Below are positions 9,786 through 18,925 of a stretch of DNA of 64,000 nucleotides, in pieces. Below the pieces are notes generated by a model. The model was given only the letters and a program-made list of their open reading frames with translations, did not search any database and was not told the origin of the DNA. A program made the position numbers and the translations under genes. Within the stretch, counting starts at the first letter, position 1; each line of letters begins with the position of its first letter. The stretch comes from Paraburkholderia humisilvae (GTDB lineage: Bacteria; Pseudomonadota; Gammaproteobacteria; Burkholderiales; Burkholderiaceae): positions 1-64,000 of the forward strand of contig NZ_CADIKH010000005.1 of the NCBI RefSeq assembly GCF_902859855.1, given 5' to 3'.

Positions 9786-10748
9786 ATGACTATCAGCAAG
9801 CTGCGCACGATGCAAAGAACCAGCACGAATGTCAGTCTTACCGTGGCTCAACGGGGTGTGTGCATACTCGCACTGTCGCTGCTCGCGGCCTGCGCGACGC
9901 GACTGGACAATGCGCCGGTCGTCGATCGGTCGGGCGCGCTCGGCACCGCGGCCACGCAACAGCCGGCGCAGCCTCCGGTGCCGCTCGGCCCGCCGCCTCC
10001 GGGTTATTACCGGGTAAAGCCGGGCGATACGCTGTATCGGATTGCGCTTGAAAACGGTCAAAACTATCGCGACATCGCCACGTGGAACAATCTGACGAAC
10101 CCGAATCAGATCGAGGTCGACCAGTTGCTGCGGGTCGCGCCGCCGGGCGCGAATCCGACGGCGGTCACGCCGGGTGTCGCCACTGCGCCGATCGCCGGTG
10201 GTGCGGTGCAAAGCGCGCCGATCGGCCAGGCGCCGGGCGCCGGCACTTCGCCTGCGCCGGCTGCGGCGGGCGTCGCGCAGCCGCCGCTCTACGGCGCGAC
10301 CAGCAACGCGCCGGGTGCGACCGCCACGACCATTCCGCCGCAGCCGCCGGCCGCGACCAGCGACGCCGCCGCCGGTCCCAGCGCGGTGACATTTGCATGG
10401 CCGGTGCGCGGTCCTTTGCTCAACACGTTTGACGATTCGAAAAACAAAGGTTTGAATATCGGCGGAAGCCTGGGTGAGCCGGTCAAGGCTTCTGCCGACG
10501 GCCGGGTCGTTTATGCGGGAAATGGGCTGCGCGGTTACGGCAATCTCATTATCATCAAACATGATGCAACGTACCTTACCGCCTATGCACATAACAGTGC
10601 TTTGATGGTAAAAGAGGGGGATGCGGTTACGAAGGGGCAGAAGATCGCCGAGATGGGAAACAGCGATTCGGACCGTGTGATGTTGCATTTCGAAGTTCGC
10701 CGGCAGGGTAAGCCTGTCGACCCACTGAAGTACTTGCCGCCGCAATAA
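9786..10748 (+). CDS. nlpD: LysM/M23 domain lipoprotein NlpD
   Basis: About 320 residues. A lipoprotein signal ends in LLAAC (Cys36 with this start). It is followed by a LysM peptidoglycan-binding domain (YYRVKPGDTLYRIA), a long Pro/Ala linker and a C-terminal M23 domain. As in other NlpD proteins the M23 domain seems to lack most zinc ligands (NKGLNIGG in place of HxGxD), fitting an activator of the AmiC amidase rather than an enzyme. A TTG at 9777 overlapping the pcm stop and an ATG at 9810 are alternative starts. In relatives the main rpoS promoter lies inside nlpD. Confidence 0.9.
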   Translation: MTISKLRTMQRTSTNVSLTVAQRGVCILALSLLAACATRLDNAPVVDRSGALGTAATQQPAQPPVPLGPPPPGYYRVKPGDTLYRIALENGQNYRDIATWNNLTNPNQIEVDQLLRVAPPGANPTAVTPGVATAPIAGGAVQSAPIGQAPGAGTSPAPAAAGVAQPPLYGATSNAPGATATTIPPQPPAATSDAAAGPSAVTFAWPVRGPLLNTFDDSKNKGLNIGGSLGEPVKASADGRVVYAGNGLRGYGNLIIIKHDATYLTAYAHNSALMVKEGDAVTKGQKIAEMGNSDSDRVMLHFEVRRQGKPVDPLKYLPPQ

Positions 10749-10760
10749 GCGATTACGACC

Positions 10761-11864
10761 ATGCCGAAATCGAAGCGCCGACCACCGCAAGCCGAGACTG
10801 AGACGATCAGCCGTGCCACGCATGCATCGGTGGAGGAGGCTGGCGCTTCGGATCTGGAAGATGACAGCATCGACGACCTCGACAATGGGGCCGCCGAGTC
10901 CGAAGACCGCCATGCAGCCGACGACGGCGAAGGCGGCGCGGACGCGCGCGAAGGCGCAAACGATGCCCCGTCGGACGCGGACGATTTCCGTGCGCTGCTG
11001 CAGGCCGAACTGACCGCGGACACCATTCAGCACTATCTGAACCGGATCAGCGTCAAGCCGCTCCTGACCGTCGAGGAAGAACAGCGTTTTTCGCGACTGG
11101 CGAAGGCCGGTGAGTTCGAGGCGCGGCAGGTGATGATCGAGCGCAATCTGCGGCTGGTCGTGAGCATTGCGAAGGGGTATCTGAACCGCGGTGTACCGCT
11201 GCTCGATCTGATCGAGGAAGGCAATCTCGGCCTGATGCACGCGATCGAGAAATTCGATCCGACGCGCGGGTTCCGTTTCTCGACCTATGCCACGTGGTGG
11301 ATTCGCCAGAGCATTGAGCGCGCGATCATGAATCAGGCGCGCACCGTGCGGCTGCCGGTGCACGTGATTCGCGAACTGAACCAGGTGCTGCGCGCGAAGC
11401 GGCATCTGGAAAAGAACTCGATGAATTCGGGCGAAGCGGCGGACCGGCGCGACGCGAGCATTGACGACATCGCGTACCTCACCGGTAAAACCAGCGATGA
11501 AGTCACCGACATCCTCGCGCTGAACGAGCACACCGCATCGCTCGACGCGCCGCTCGATCTCGATCCGGCGAGCAGCCTGCTCGATCTGCTGTCCGACGAC
11601 CAGAGCCAGTCGCCGGATGCCGAAGTGCAGCATCGCGAGCTGGAAACGCTGACGCGCGCATGGCTGGCGCGGTTGTCCGACAAACACCGCCATGTGATCG
11701 AACGGCGTTTCGGTCTGAACCATATCGAGCCGGCCACGCTCGAGGAACTCGCCGACGAAATGGGCCTGACACGCGAACGCGTGCGGCAGATCCAGCAGGA
11801 GGCGCTGGTCCGGCTGAAGCGCTTCTTCGCGTCCAACGGCGTACGCAAGGACGCTGTTCTCTAA
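10761..11864 (+). CDS. rpoS: RNA polymerase sigma factor RpoS
   Basis: 367 residues, longer than the E. coli protein because of an acidic N-terminal extension (residues 1-75). Sigma region 1.2 follows ([16 protein letters not shown]). Region 2 contains [14 protein letters not shown] and the -10-recognising, DNA-melting stretch [17 protein letters not shown]. Region 4 ends in [19 protein letters not shown]. The position directly after nlpD confirms it is the stationary-phase sigma rather than RpoD or RpoH. The start is 12 bases after nlpD. Confidence 0.97.
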   Translation: MPKSKRRPPQAETETISRATHASVEEAGASDLEDDSIDDLDNGAAESEDRHAADDGEGGADAREGANDAPSDADDFRALLQAELTADTIQHYLNRISVKPLLTVEEEQRFSRLAKAGEFEARQVMIERNLRLVVSIAKGYLNRGVPLLDLIEEGNLGLMHAIEKFDPTRGFRFSTYATWWIRQSIERAIMNQARTVRLPVHVIRELNQVLRAKRHLEKNSMNSGEAADRRDASIDDIAYLTGKTSDEVTDILALNEHTASLDAPLDLDPASSLLDLLSDDQSQSPDAEVQHRELETLTRAWLARLSDKHRHVIERRFGLNHIEPATLEELADEMGLTRERVRQIQQEALVRLKRFFASNGVRKDAVL

Positions 11865-11868
11865 CCTG

Positions 11869-12645
11869 ATGACTCCGATTCTCGTATTCGACATCGAGAC
11901 GATTCCCGATGTCGCCGGCATTCGTCGGCTTGAAGATCTTCCCGCCACGCTATCGGATGCCGAAGTCGCCGAATTCGCTTTCGCGGCGCGCCGCGAAAAG
12001 ACCGGCGGCGATTTCCTGCCGCATCATTTGCAGCGCATCGCGGCTATTTCATGCGTATTCCGCGACAACACCGGCTTTCGCGTGCGTTCGCTCGGCACGC
12101 CGACCGACGGCGAAGCGGTGCTCGTGCAATCGTTTTTCCGGGTGATCGAGAAGTACACGCCGCAACTCGTGTCGTGGAACGGCGGCGGCTTCGATTTGCC
12201 GGTGCTGCACTACCGCGCGCTGGTCAATGGCGTCACCGCGAGCCGTTACTGGGACCTCGGCGAAGACGACCGCGAGTTCAAATGGAATAACTACATCAGC
12301 CGCTATCACTCGCGTCACACGGACTTGATGGACGTGCTCGCGATGTATCAGGCGCGCGCGAATGCGCCGCTCGATGCGCTCGCGAAGCTGTGCGGCTTTC
12401 CCGGCAAGCTCGGGATGGATGGCGGCCAGGTCTGGCAGGCGTTTCAGCAGGGGCGTATTGAGGAAATACGCAATTATTGCGAAACCGATGTGGTCAATAC
12501 CTATTTGCTGTATTGCCGGTTTCAGTTGATGCGCGGCGGTTTTTCGGCCGAAGAGTACGCCGATGAGATCGCGTTCGTGAAGAACTCGCTCGTGCAGGAG
12601 CCGGCGCCGCACTGGGCTCAGTATCTCGCGGCGTTCGACAGCTAA
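11869..12645 (+). CDS. Predicted 3'-5' exonuclease, PolB-like DEDDy family
   Basis: 258 residues. The three exonuclease motifs are visible: ExoI as VFDIETIPD (residues 5-13), ExoII as SWNGGGFDLPVL, and ExoIII as NYCETDVVNT, where Tyr precedes the last Asp (DEDDy type). The protein resembles the proofreading domain of family-B polymerases standing alone. It begins four bases after rpoS and may be expressed with it. Its biological substrate is not established from the sequence. Confidence 0.88.
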   Translation: MTPILVFDIETIPDVAGIRRLEDLPATLSDAEVAEFAFAARREKTGGDFLPHHLQRIAAISCVFRDNTGFRVRSLGTPTDGEAVLVQSFFRVIEKYTPQLVSWNGGGFDLPVLHYRALVNGVTASRYWDLGEDDREFKWNNYISRYHSRHTDLMDVLAMYQARANAPLDALAKLCGFPGKLGMDGGQVWQAFQQGRIEEIRNYCETDVVNTYLLYCRFQLMRGGFSAEEYADEIAFVKNSLVQEPAPHWAQYLAAFDS

Positions 12646-12757
12646 TCTTTCGCGGCCGTATCGCGTTTGCGTTTTCAATCTTTTCTCTGGAGAGCGCGGC
12701 GGCATGGTTCGATGCTGCGGCGCGGCTCAATCGGCCTGCGAGCGGCCGTGATCACGC

Positions 12758-12813
12758 GGATCGCGCCGCTGCCCGAAGCGGTGCGATCCGCATTCCCGCA
12801 CCGCAGCGGTGCG
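12758..12813. repeat. Two consecutive strong hairpins between convergent genes
   Basis: The first has 13-base arms (12758-12770 and 12777-12789, one G-T wobble) around a six-base loop. The second has perfect 7-base arms (CGCACCG / CGGTGCG) around CAG at 12797-12813. Neither is followed by a T-run. They sit in the 195-base gap between the exonuclease gene and the convergent EEP-family gene, so they may stop or stabilise transcripts from both sides. Confidence 0.7.
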
Positions 12814-12840
12814 CGCGCCGTGTCCTTCGCGCTCGAACGC

Positions 12841-13704
12841 TCAGTCGATCTCCAGCACAATCGGCTGGTGGTCCGACGCGCGTGTCGCGCCGTCGATCTC
12901 ACAGCTGCGTAGCCTGCCGCGCAAATCTTCAGTGACGAACACGAAGTCGCAGCTGAGCGGCCCGTCCTGCCATTGCTCGGTGTCGTAGACGCCGGCGGTG
13001 GGCGGCGGTGTCGCGCCCGGATGCAGCGTCGTCCACGCGTCGATCAACGACGGGCTGCCGTCGAGCGGTGCGAGCATGCGCCGATAGGCGTCGCTGCCGT
13101 ACGCACTGTTGAAATCGCCGCAGACGATGGCGCTGACTGGCCGCGCGGTATCGACGAACGGCCCGATCGCGTTTTCCGCCGGCGCCGGGCGCGCCGCATG
13201 CGCAGCCGCCTCCTGCTGGAGGCGGCGCAACGCATCGACCTGCGCGAGCCGCTGGGGCAGCGAATAAAACTCGAGATGCGTGACGATCACGCGTAACGGC
13301 CCGCTCGGCGCACGCAATACGGCTTCGAGCGCGACGCGTTGCATCGACGGCGCCTCCGGGTCGGCGGGCCATGGCAGCGAATGGCGCAACACGCGCTCGA
13401 CCGGCAGCCGCGTCGCGAGCGCATTGCCGAACTGCCGGCGCGGCGCGCTCGGCCCGTCGAGCTTCAACGGCGCCAGGTCCGCGCCGATCGCGTCGAGCAC
13501 CGTGAAGCCCGGCAGCTCGTCGGCCAGTTCGGCGAACTGGTCGTCGCCCGGATGGCCGGCCAGCACGTTGAAGCCGCGTGTGACCTCCTGCATGCACAGC
13601 ACGTCGAAGTCGGCAAGGCGCCGCGCCTCGCTCAGCATACGCGGCAGGCTGACGTCGCCGCGCGCGCCACGTCCCCACTGGACATTCCAGCTAATCAGTC
13701 GCAT
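12841..13704 (-). CDS. Endonuclease/exonuclease/phosphatase (EEP) family protein
   Basis: 287 residues with the EEP metallo-hydrolase motifs in order: LISWNVQWG at the N-terminus, LCMQEV (metal Glu), VTHLEF, VCGDFNS (Asp/Asn pair) and SDHQPIV at the C-terminus. The fold covers AP endonucleases, DNases, sphingomyelinases and phosphodiesterases, so the substrate is open. There is no signal peptide, so it is probably cytoplasmic. The ATG at 13704 is preferred over the TTG at 13710 because a GGAG lies eight bases before it. Confidence 0.88.
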   Translation of the reverse strand: MRLISWNVQWGRGARGDVSLPRMLSEARRLADFDVLCMQEVTRGFNVLAGHPGDDQFAELADELPGFTVLDAIGADLAPLKLDGPSAPRRQFGNALATRLPVERVLRHSLPWPADPEAPSMQRVALEAVLRAPSGPLRVIVTHLEFYSLPQRLAQVDALRRLQQEAAAHAARPAPAENAIGPFVDTARPVSAIVCGDFNSAYGSDAYRRMLAPLDGSPSLIDAWTTLHPGATPPPTAGVYDTEQWQDGPLSCDFVFVTEDLRGRLRSCEIDGATRASDHQPIVLEID

Positions 13705-13778
13705 CGTCAAATCTCCGTCCGAGGTTGCCGTTCGTCTACAATCTCGCCTTCACTTCACAGTCTGTCAGGAAGTTGCTG

Positions 13779-15233
13779 GTGTCTCAAACCGTCCCTCGCC
13801 AAGCCTCACCTGCCGAAGCGCAAACCCGTGCGAATCAGGCAGCAAAACGCAAACCCGCTGCCGCGGGCGTCACCGCGCTGCCGCTCCCGCCAGCCACGCT
13901 ACCGGTGCTCGACATCGAGTCGCTCGACATGGAAGCGCGCGGTGTTGGCCGCACCGTCACCGAAGACGGCACGCCGGGCAAGGTCATCTTCGTCGAGGGC
14001 GCGCTGCCCGGCGAACGCGTCACCTATTCGAGTTATAGAAGGAAGCCAAGTTTCGAGCAGGCGGTTGCGGTCGATATCCTGCGCGAAAGCGTGATTCGTA
14101 CCAGGCCGCAGTGCCGCTTCTTTGGCACGTGCGGCGGCTGTTCAATGCAGCATCTGGATGTGCGTGCGCAGATCGCGGTCAAGCAGCGCGTGCTCGAAGA
14201 CAACCTCGCGCACCTTGCGAAACTGCGCGCAGAGACGGTTTTCCGGCCGATCCATGGGCCGTCGTGGGGCTACCGCTACCGTGCGCGCCTGACGGTGCGC
14301 CATGTCGTGAAGAAGGGTGGCGTGCTGGTCGGTTTCCATGAACGCAAGAGCAGCTACGTAGCCGACATGACGAGCTGCGAAGTGCTGCCCCAGCCTGTTT
14401 CCGACCTGCTCGTGCCGCTGCGCAAACTGGTCGAAGGCCTGTCGATTCGCGATCGCATGCCGCAAATCGAACTCGCGGTCGGCGCGTCGGTCACGGCGCT
14501 CGTGCTGCGTGTGCTCGAGCCGATCAACGACGCCGACGAACAGCTGCTGCGCGAATTCGCCGACGCGCACAACGTGCAGTTCTGGCTGCAGCCGAAGGGA
14601 CCGGACTCGGTCGTGCCGTTCTATCCGCTGGACGTGCAGCTCGATTACACGCTGCCGGAGTTCGGCATCCGCATGCCGTTTCTGCCGACCGATTTCACGC
14701 AGGTGAATCACCAGATCAACCGCGTGCTGGTTGGACGGGCGTTGCGACTGCTTGCGCCGGCGCGGTCCGATCGCGTGCTCGATCTGTTCTGCGGCATCGG
14801 CAACTTCACGCTGCCGCTCGCGAAACTCGCACGCGAAGTGGTCGGCATCGAAGGCAGCGAGACGCTGATCGCGCGTGCGTTGGCGAATGCGAAGGAAAAC
14901 GGCGTCGACGGGCATACGTCGTTTGCGTGCCGCAACCTGTTCGAAGTCAGCGCCGACGATATGCGTGCACTGGGACACTTCGATAAATTCCTGATCGATC
15001 CGCCGCGCGAGGGGGCGCTCGCCGTATCGAAGGCGCTGGCCGATATCGCGCAAAGCGGGAGTGGTCCGTTGCCGCAGCGTATCGTGTACGTGTCGTGCAA
15101 TCCGGCGACGCTCGCTCGCGACGCGGGTCTGCTCGTGCATGAAGCGGGTTATCGGCTGAAGGGCGCGGGCGTCGTGAACATGTTCCCGCATACGTCGCAT
15201 GTCGAATCGATCGCGCTTTTCGAGCGGGACTGA
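13779..15233 (+). CDS. rlmD: 23S rRNA (uracil(1939)-C(5))-methyltransferase RlmD
   Basis: 484 residues from a GTG start with AGGA seven bases upstream. An N-terminal TRAM-like region ([16 protein letters not shown]) is followed by the iron-sulfur cysteines (C-x5-C-x2-C in [10 protein letters not shown], fourth Cys in TSCEVLPQ). The methyltransferase domain shows [22 protein letters not shown] and the catalytic cysteine in [12 protein letters not shown]. The extra 45 residues before the TRAM region are rich in Gln/Ala/Lys. A TACAAT hexamer at 13736-13741 upstream could be its -10 element. Confidence 0.93.
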   Translation: MSQTVPRQASPAEAQTRANQAAKRKPAAAGVTALPLPPATLPVLDIESLDMEARGVGRTVTEDGTPGKVIFVEGALPGERVTYSSYRRKPSFEQAVAVDILRESVIRTRPQCRFFGTCGGCSMQHLDVRAQIAVKQRVLEDNLAHLAKLRAETVFRPIHGPSWGYRYRARLTVRHVVKKGGVLVGFHERKSSYVADMTSCEVLPQPVSDLLVPLRKLVEGLSIRDRMPQIELAVGASVTALVLRVLEPINDADEQLLREFADAHNVQFWLQPKGPDSVVPFYPLDVQLDYTLPEFGIRMPFLPTDFTQVNHQINRVLVGRALRLLAPARSDRVLDLFCGIGNFTLPLAKLAREVVGIEGSETLIARALANAKENGVDGHTSFACRNLFEVSADDMRALGHFDKFLIDPPREGALAVSKALADIAQSGSGPLPQRIVYVSCNPATLARDAGLLVHEAGYRLKGAGVVNMFPHTSHVESIALFERD

Positions 15234-15291
15234 TCGCGCAACGGCGCACACCGCGCGACTGACAGCGCGGCGGCCGCTACGGTCTGCAAAC

Positions 15292-15321
15292 AAAAACGCC
15301 ACGGCATGCCGTGGCGTTTTT
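15292..15321. terminator. Bidirectional intrinsic terminator
   Basis: A perfect 30-base palindrome with 15-base arms, A-run on the left and T-run on the right, centred on GGCATGCC. It lies between the convergent rlmD and bamD genes and can terminate both. Confidence 0.95.
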
Positions 15322-15346
15322 GTTTATACAGGTCAGTGTGGCTGCT

Positions 15347-16210
15347 TCAGAACTGCCACCATGACTTTTCCTTGCCTGGGCGCGCATGACCCGTGATGTA
15401 CGGACTATCCGGGAACGTGCCTGCGAGTATGCGTTTCGTATCGTCGGCCAGCTGCGGCTGGTTGAGCTTGTCATACGACAGCCACATGATATGCAGCGCG
15501 TCTTCGATTGCCGGAGCGTTCTTGTACTCCTTGATCGCGAGTTGCGCGCGATTGATCGCGGCCACATACGCGCCGCGACGGTAGTAGTAGTCGGCGGCGT
15601 GCACCTCGTGCGAAGCGAGCGCGTTCACGATATAGCGCATGCGCTGCGCGGCATCCGGTGCGTACTTGCTTTGTGGGTACTTGTCGACGACGACCTTGAA
15701 GGCGTCATAGGACTCGCGCAGCGACTTCGGGTCGCGTTCGCTCATGTCCTGACCGGAGAAACGGCCAAAAAGGCCGAGGTCGTCGTTGAAGTGGATCATG
15801 CCCTTCAAATAGTACGCATAGGCGATATCGGGGTGATCCGGGTGGAGCTGGATAAAGCGGTCGATCGCCTGATCAGCCGCGGCGGTTTCACTGTCCTTCC
15901 AGTTGCAATACGCGACGTTGATCTGCGCCTGCTGCGCGAAATGGCCAAACGGGTCGCGACCCTCGAGCGCTTCGAAATACTTGGCGCACTTGCCCCAGTC
16001 ACCACCGCTCAAGGCGTCTTGCGCCTCCGTATATAATTTGTTATTCGTCCATGTGGCCGTTTCATCGGTCTTCTCCGGCAGGCCGTGACACGCTGCGACC
16101 AGCGCGACCGCGCAGACGCACGCGATGTAACGCACGATACGCAGCGTCACGTGGCGCGGTTGTGCCGCCGCTCTTTGGGCCGTTTGGGTAATCATATTCA
16201 AGGCTCGCAT
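15347..16210 (-). CDS. bamD: Outer-membrane assembly lipoprotein BamD
   Basis: About 287 residues. A lipoprotein signal peptide ends in LVAAC (Cys41 with this start). The rest consists of TPR-like helices: YTEAQDALSGGDWGKCAKYFEAL, then IDRFIQLHPDHPDIAYAYY and VVVDKYPQSKYAPDA, the classic BamD/ComL repeat pattern. BamD is an essential partner of BamA in inserting beta-barrel proteins. Start choice is uncertain: GTG 16228, ATG 16210 and ATG 16195 are all in frame and none has a good ribosome-binding site. It is divergent from rluD, an arrangement also common elsewhere. Confidence 0.94.
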   Translation of the reverse strand: MRALNMITQTAQRAAAQPRHVTLRIVRYIACVCAVALVAACHGLPEKTDETATWTNNKLYTEAQDALSGGDWGKCAKYFEALEGRDPFGHFAQQAQINVAYCNWKDSETAAADQAIDRFIQLHPDHPDIAYAYYLKGMIHFNDDLGLFGRFSGQDMSERDPKSLRESYDAFKVVVDKYPQSKYAPDAAQRMRYIVNALASHEVHAADYYYRRGAYVAAINRAQLAIKEYKNAPAIEDALHIMWLSYDKLNQPQLADDTKRILAGTFPDSPYITGHARPGKEKSWWQF

Positions 16211-16260
16211 TGTCCAGTCAAGCTTCACGTCAAGCGCTTTACGTCAGGTAACCAGTCTCG

Positions 16261-17622
16261 ATGACCCGTTCTCATACTCCGGGTGCCACAGCCGGCGCGC
16301 GGAATAGCGACAAAGATTATAGCCGATGCGAAGCGCGCTCCGACGCTGCCGCGTCCGATCCCACCGATGCGCTCGACGACGATCTCGCTGCGGATGACGT
16401 ACTTCGCCCGCCGCTCGCCCCCTCCATCGCAGGACGCGACGCGGGTGGTGCGATGGCCGGCGAAGCACCGCGCGTCGTCACCGTGCCGCCCGAACTCGCC
16501 GGCGAGCGGCTCGACAAGGTGCTCGCAAAGGTATTCCCCGAGTTCTCGCGCAGCCGGCTGCAAAGCTGGATCGAAGCACAGCGCGTGCAGGTTGACGGCA
16601 TGCCGGCGAAAGTGCGGCAGCCGGTGCCACTGAACGCGACGATCGAACTCGTGCCGGATCTGCTGCCCGAGCAGCTTGCGTTTATACCGGAGCCGATACC
16701 GCTCGACATCGTCCATGAAGACGAGACCATCGTCGTGATCAACAAGCCCGCGGGGCTCGTCGTGCATCCGGCGGCGGGCAACTGGAGCGGCACCGTGTTG
16801 AACGGGCTGTTGCATCGCTACGGCGAGGCCGCTGCCGGCTTGCCGCGCGCGGGCATCGTGCATCGGCTCGACAAGGACACGTCGGGCCTGATGGTCGTCG
16901 CGCGCACGCTTGCCGCGCAGACGGATCTCGTGCGGCAGTTGCAGGCGCGTACGGTGAAGCGCCGTTATCTCGCGCTGGTATGGGGTGGCATGCCGGACGA
17001 AGGGACGATCGACGCGCCGATTGGGCGCGATCCGCGTGAGCGCACGCGCATGGCGGTCGTCAGCGGCGCGTCGGGCAAGCCTGCGCGGACGCATTTCCGG
17101 CGCGTCGCGACGATCGTGTGGGAACGGCAGCCGGTGTCGGCGATTCACTGCGATCTCGAAACCGGTCGCACGCATCAGATTCGCGTGCATTGTGCGCATA
17201 CGGGCCACCCGCTGCTCGGCGATCCGGTGTATGGGCGCGCACGCGGCAAGCGTTCGGTGACGCCGCTGCCCGGCGGCTTCGCACGTCAGGCTTTGCACGC
17301 GTGGCGCCTTGGGCTGGTCCACCCTGAAACGCGCCGCACGATGCAATGGCGCGCCGAGGTGCCCGACGACCTGGCGGAACTCTGCGCGGCGCTCGGCTTT
17401 GACCGCGAGGAAGCGGACGATTTCGACGATGCCGACGATGATGCTTTCGATTCGATGCTCGACGATGATGACTCGACCGAACGGGAGGGCGAGTCCGAGG
17501 GCGAGGGGAGCGACGACGGGCATGATGCCGGCCACGCAGACTCGCCGCACGATGAAGACGATCGCGAAGCGCGCAACGACCCGCGCAACGACCCGCGCAA
17601 CAAGAAGGATTCCCGCCGATGA
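16261..17622 (+). CDS. rluD: 23S rRNA pseudouridine synthase RluD
   Basis: 453 residues, about 120 more than E. coli RluD, owing to both ends. The S4-like RNA-binding domain ([23 protein letters not shown]) begins near residue 80, and the catalytic domain has [13 protein letters not shown] with the essential Asp and the [11 protein letters not shown] block. The last 65 residues are a strongly acidic Asp/Glu tail that ends in a short NDPR repeat. RluD modifies uridines of helix 69 in 23S rRNA. The stop overlaps the pgeF start by four bases (ATGA). Confidence 0.93.
   Translation: MTRSHTPGATAGARNSDKDYSRCEARSDAAASDPTDALDDDLAADDVLRPPLAPSIAGRDAGGAMAGEAPRVVTVPPELAGERLDKVLAKVFPEFSRSRLQSWIEAQRVQVDGMPAKVRQPVPLNATIELVPDLLPEQLAFIPEPIPLDIVHEDETIVVINKPAGLVVHPAAGNWSGTVLNGLLHRYGEAAAGLPRAGIVHRLDKDTSGLMVVARTLAAQTDLVRQLQARTVKRRYLALVWGGMPDEGTIDAPIGRDPRERTRMAVVSGASGKPARTHFRRVATIVWERQPVSAIHCDLETGRTHQIRVHCAHTGHPLLGDPVYGRARGKRSVTPLPGGFARQALHAWRLGLVHPETRRTMQWRAEVPDDLAELCAALGFDREEADDFDDADDDAFDSMLDDDDSTEREGESEGEGSDDGHDAGHADSPHDEDDREARNDPRNDPRNKKDSRR
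17571..17594. repeat. 12-bp in-frame repeat at the end of rluD
   Basis: Two exact copies of GCGCAACGACCC plus a partial third encode the NDPRNDPRN end of RluD, 25 bases before the pgeF start. Confidence 0.8.
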
Positions 17623-18455
17623 CATTCGCCGCGCTGACGTTTGCCGACGTGCTGCAACCCGACTGGCGCGTCGCGCCTCATGTGCGCGCGCTCGTCACGA
17701 CCCGCAATGGGGGCGTGAGCCTGCCGCCGTTCGGCGGATGGCGTGACGGCGTCGACCAGCCGGGCGGCCTCAATCTTGGCTGGCGCACCGGCGACGATCC
17801 GGCGCATGTCGAAGCGAACCGTGCGCGGTTGAGCGCGCTCGTGGGCATTGCCGAGCCGGCATGGCTGTCACAGGTACATGGCGCGCATGTCGTGAGTGCG
17901 GACGATGTGCTCGCGAATGCGCGCGCAGGCGGCGCGCCGATACCAGCCGACGCGAGCGTGACCGACCGGCCGGGGACCGTATCGATTGTGATGATCGCCG
18001 ACTGCATGCCGGTTCTGCTTTGCGACGCCGCCGGCCGCGCGGTCGGCGCCGCACATGCGGGCTGGCGCGGGCTCGCCGCGGGTGTCGTCGAGAACACGGC
18101 GCGGCGTGTCGCGGCGTTAGCCGGCGTCGCACCGTCGTCACTGCATGCGTACCTTGGACCGTGCATTGGGCCATCCACGTTCGAGGTGGGCGACGATGTG
18201 CGCGATGCATTTGTCGATGCGGCGGATGCGGCGCGGCGCGATGCGGTCGCAAGCGCGTTCGCGCCGCGCGCGCAGACCGCCGGCAAGTACCTTGCGGACT
18301 TGCCGGCGCTCGCGCGCGAGCGGCTTGCGCAACTCGGCGTGACGCAAGTCACCGGCGGGGATCAATGCACGTTCACGCAACGCGAGCGTTACTACTCATA
18401 TCGGCGCGATCGCGTGACGGGCCGCATGGCCGCTCTGATCTGGCTCGCGAGCTAA
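17619..18455 (+). CDS. pgeF: Peptidoglycan editing factor PgeF (YfiH/laccase-domain family)
   Basis: 278 residues. The metal-binding residues of the family are visible in [19 protein letters not shown] and AAHAGWRGL, and [12 protein letters not shown] follows. In E. coli the protein removes wrongly incorporated amino acids from cytoplasmic peptidoglycan precursors; relatives act as purine nucleoside phosphorylases. It is coupled to rluD by an ATGA overlap, a conserved neighbourhood in proteobacteria. Confidence 0.93.
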   Translation: MTFAALTFADVLQPDWRVAPHVRALVTTRNGGVSLPPFGGWRDGVDQPGGLNLGWRTGDDPAHVEANRARLSALVGIAEPAWLSQVHGAHVVSADDVLANARAGGAPIPADASVTDRPGTVSIVMIADCMPVLLCDAAGRAVGAAHAGWRGLAAGVVENTARRVAALAGVAPSSLHAYLGPCIGPSTFEVGDDVRDAFVDAADAARRDAVASAFAPRAQTAGKYLADLPALARERLAQLGVTQVTGGDQCTFTQRERYYSYRRDRVTGRMAALIWLAS

Positions 18456-18925
18456 CGCACCGGGCGCGCCGCGGGTGGGCGTTGCCGGGCCGCGCGGCCC
18501 GCACTGGCGGGCTGCACACTGAGCGGGCCATGCGGCCGGCAACGGGCGGCTGAAGTGCGGAATTGCTGCGCCGCGACAACGCCTGCGCATCGCGGCGGAG
18601 GGGCTGGCTCCTGCTGGGTGACGCAGGGCGGCCGACCATCGGCACCCCCCGGAAAACCCTGATCTCACGGGCCGACTGTTTGATCAGCACGATTCGCATG
18701 GTGCGCTTGCGAAGACTCGTTCCCTTACATGGGGAAAACGATAATGAAAAAGATATCGCACTGCGGCAAAATCGGGATCAAGCATTGACATGCCTTGCAA
18801 TGGGGCGCAAGAATGTTCCCCAACAATGGGACAGGGCGTAAGTGGCCGCGAGCTTTTCGCCGCCCGTGCGCGAAGGCACCTGCCTCTCAACCCGTCCGCG
18901 AGGACTCACCGGTCAAAAGCAGGGT
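18456..18925. other. Intergenic region upstream of phaC
   Basis: No credible gene. A perfect 16-base GC palindrome at 18486-18501 lies just after pgeF. The stretch 18720-18830 is relatively AT-rich and carries the likely phaC promoter. A GTG at 18842 in the phaC frame could extend PhaC by 28 residues, but that segment is Arg/Gly/Thr-rich and unlike the rest of the protein. Confidence 0.6.
18785..18814 (+). promoter_or_regulatory. Candidate phaC promoter
   Basis: TTGACA at 18785-18790, an 18-base spacer and AAGAAT at 18809-18814. The hexamers, the 18-base spacing and the TTGCAA-like spacer resemble the phaC promoter described for Cupriavidus necator (-35 TTGACA, -10 AACAAT), as I recall it. 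The likely start is about 100 bases before the ATG. Confidence 0.55.

Noticed and set aside
9675..11948. 757-residue open frame on the minus strand antisense to nlpD-rpoS
   Set aside because: Entirely opposite well-supported genes; Arg/His-rich composition is the usual high-GC shadow and no domain is visible.
18563..18841. 92-residue frame upstream of phaC
   Set aside because: Covers the likely phaC promoter and has no protein-like character.
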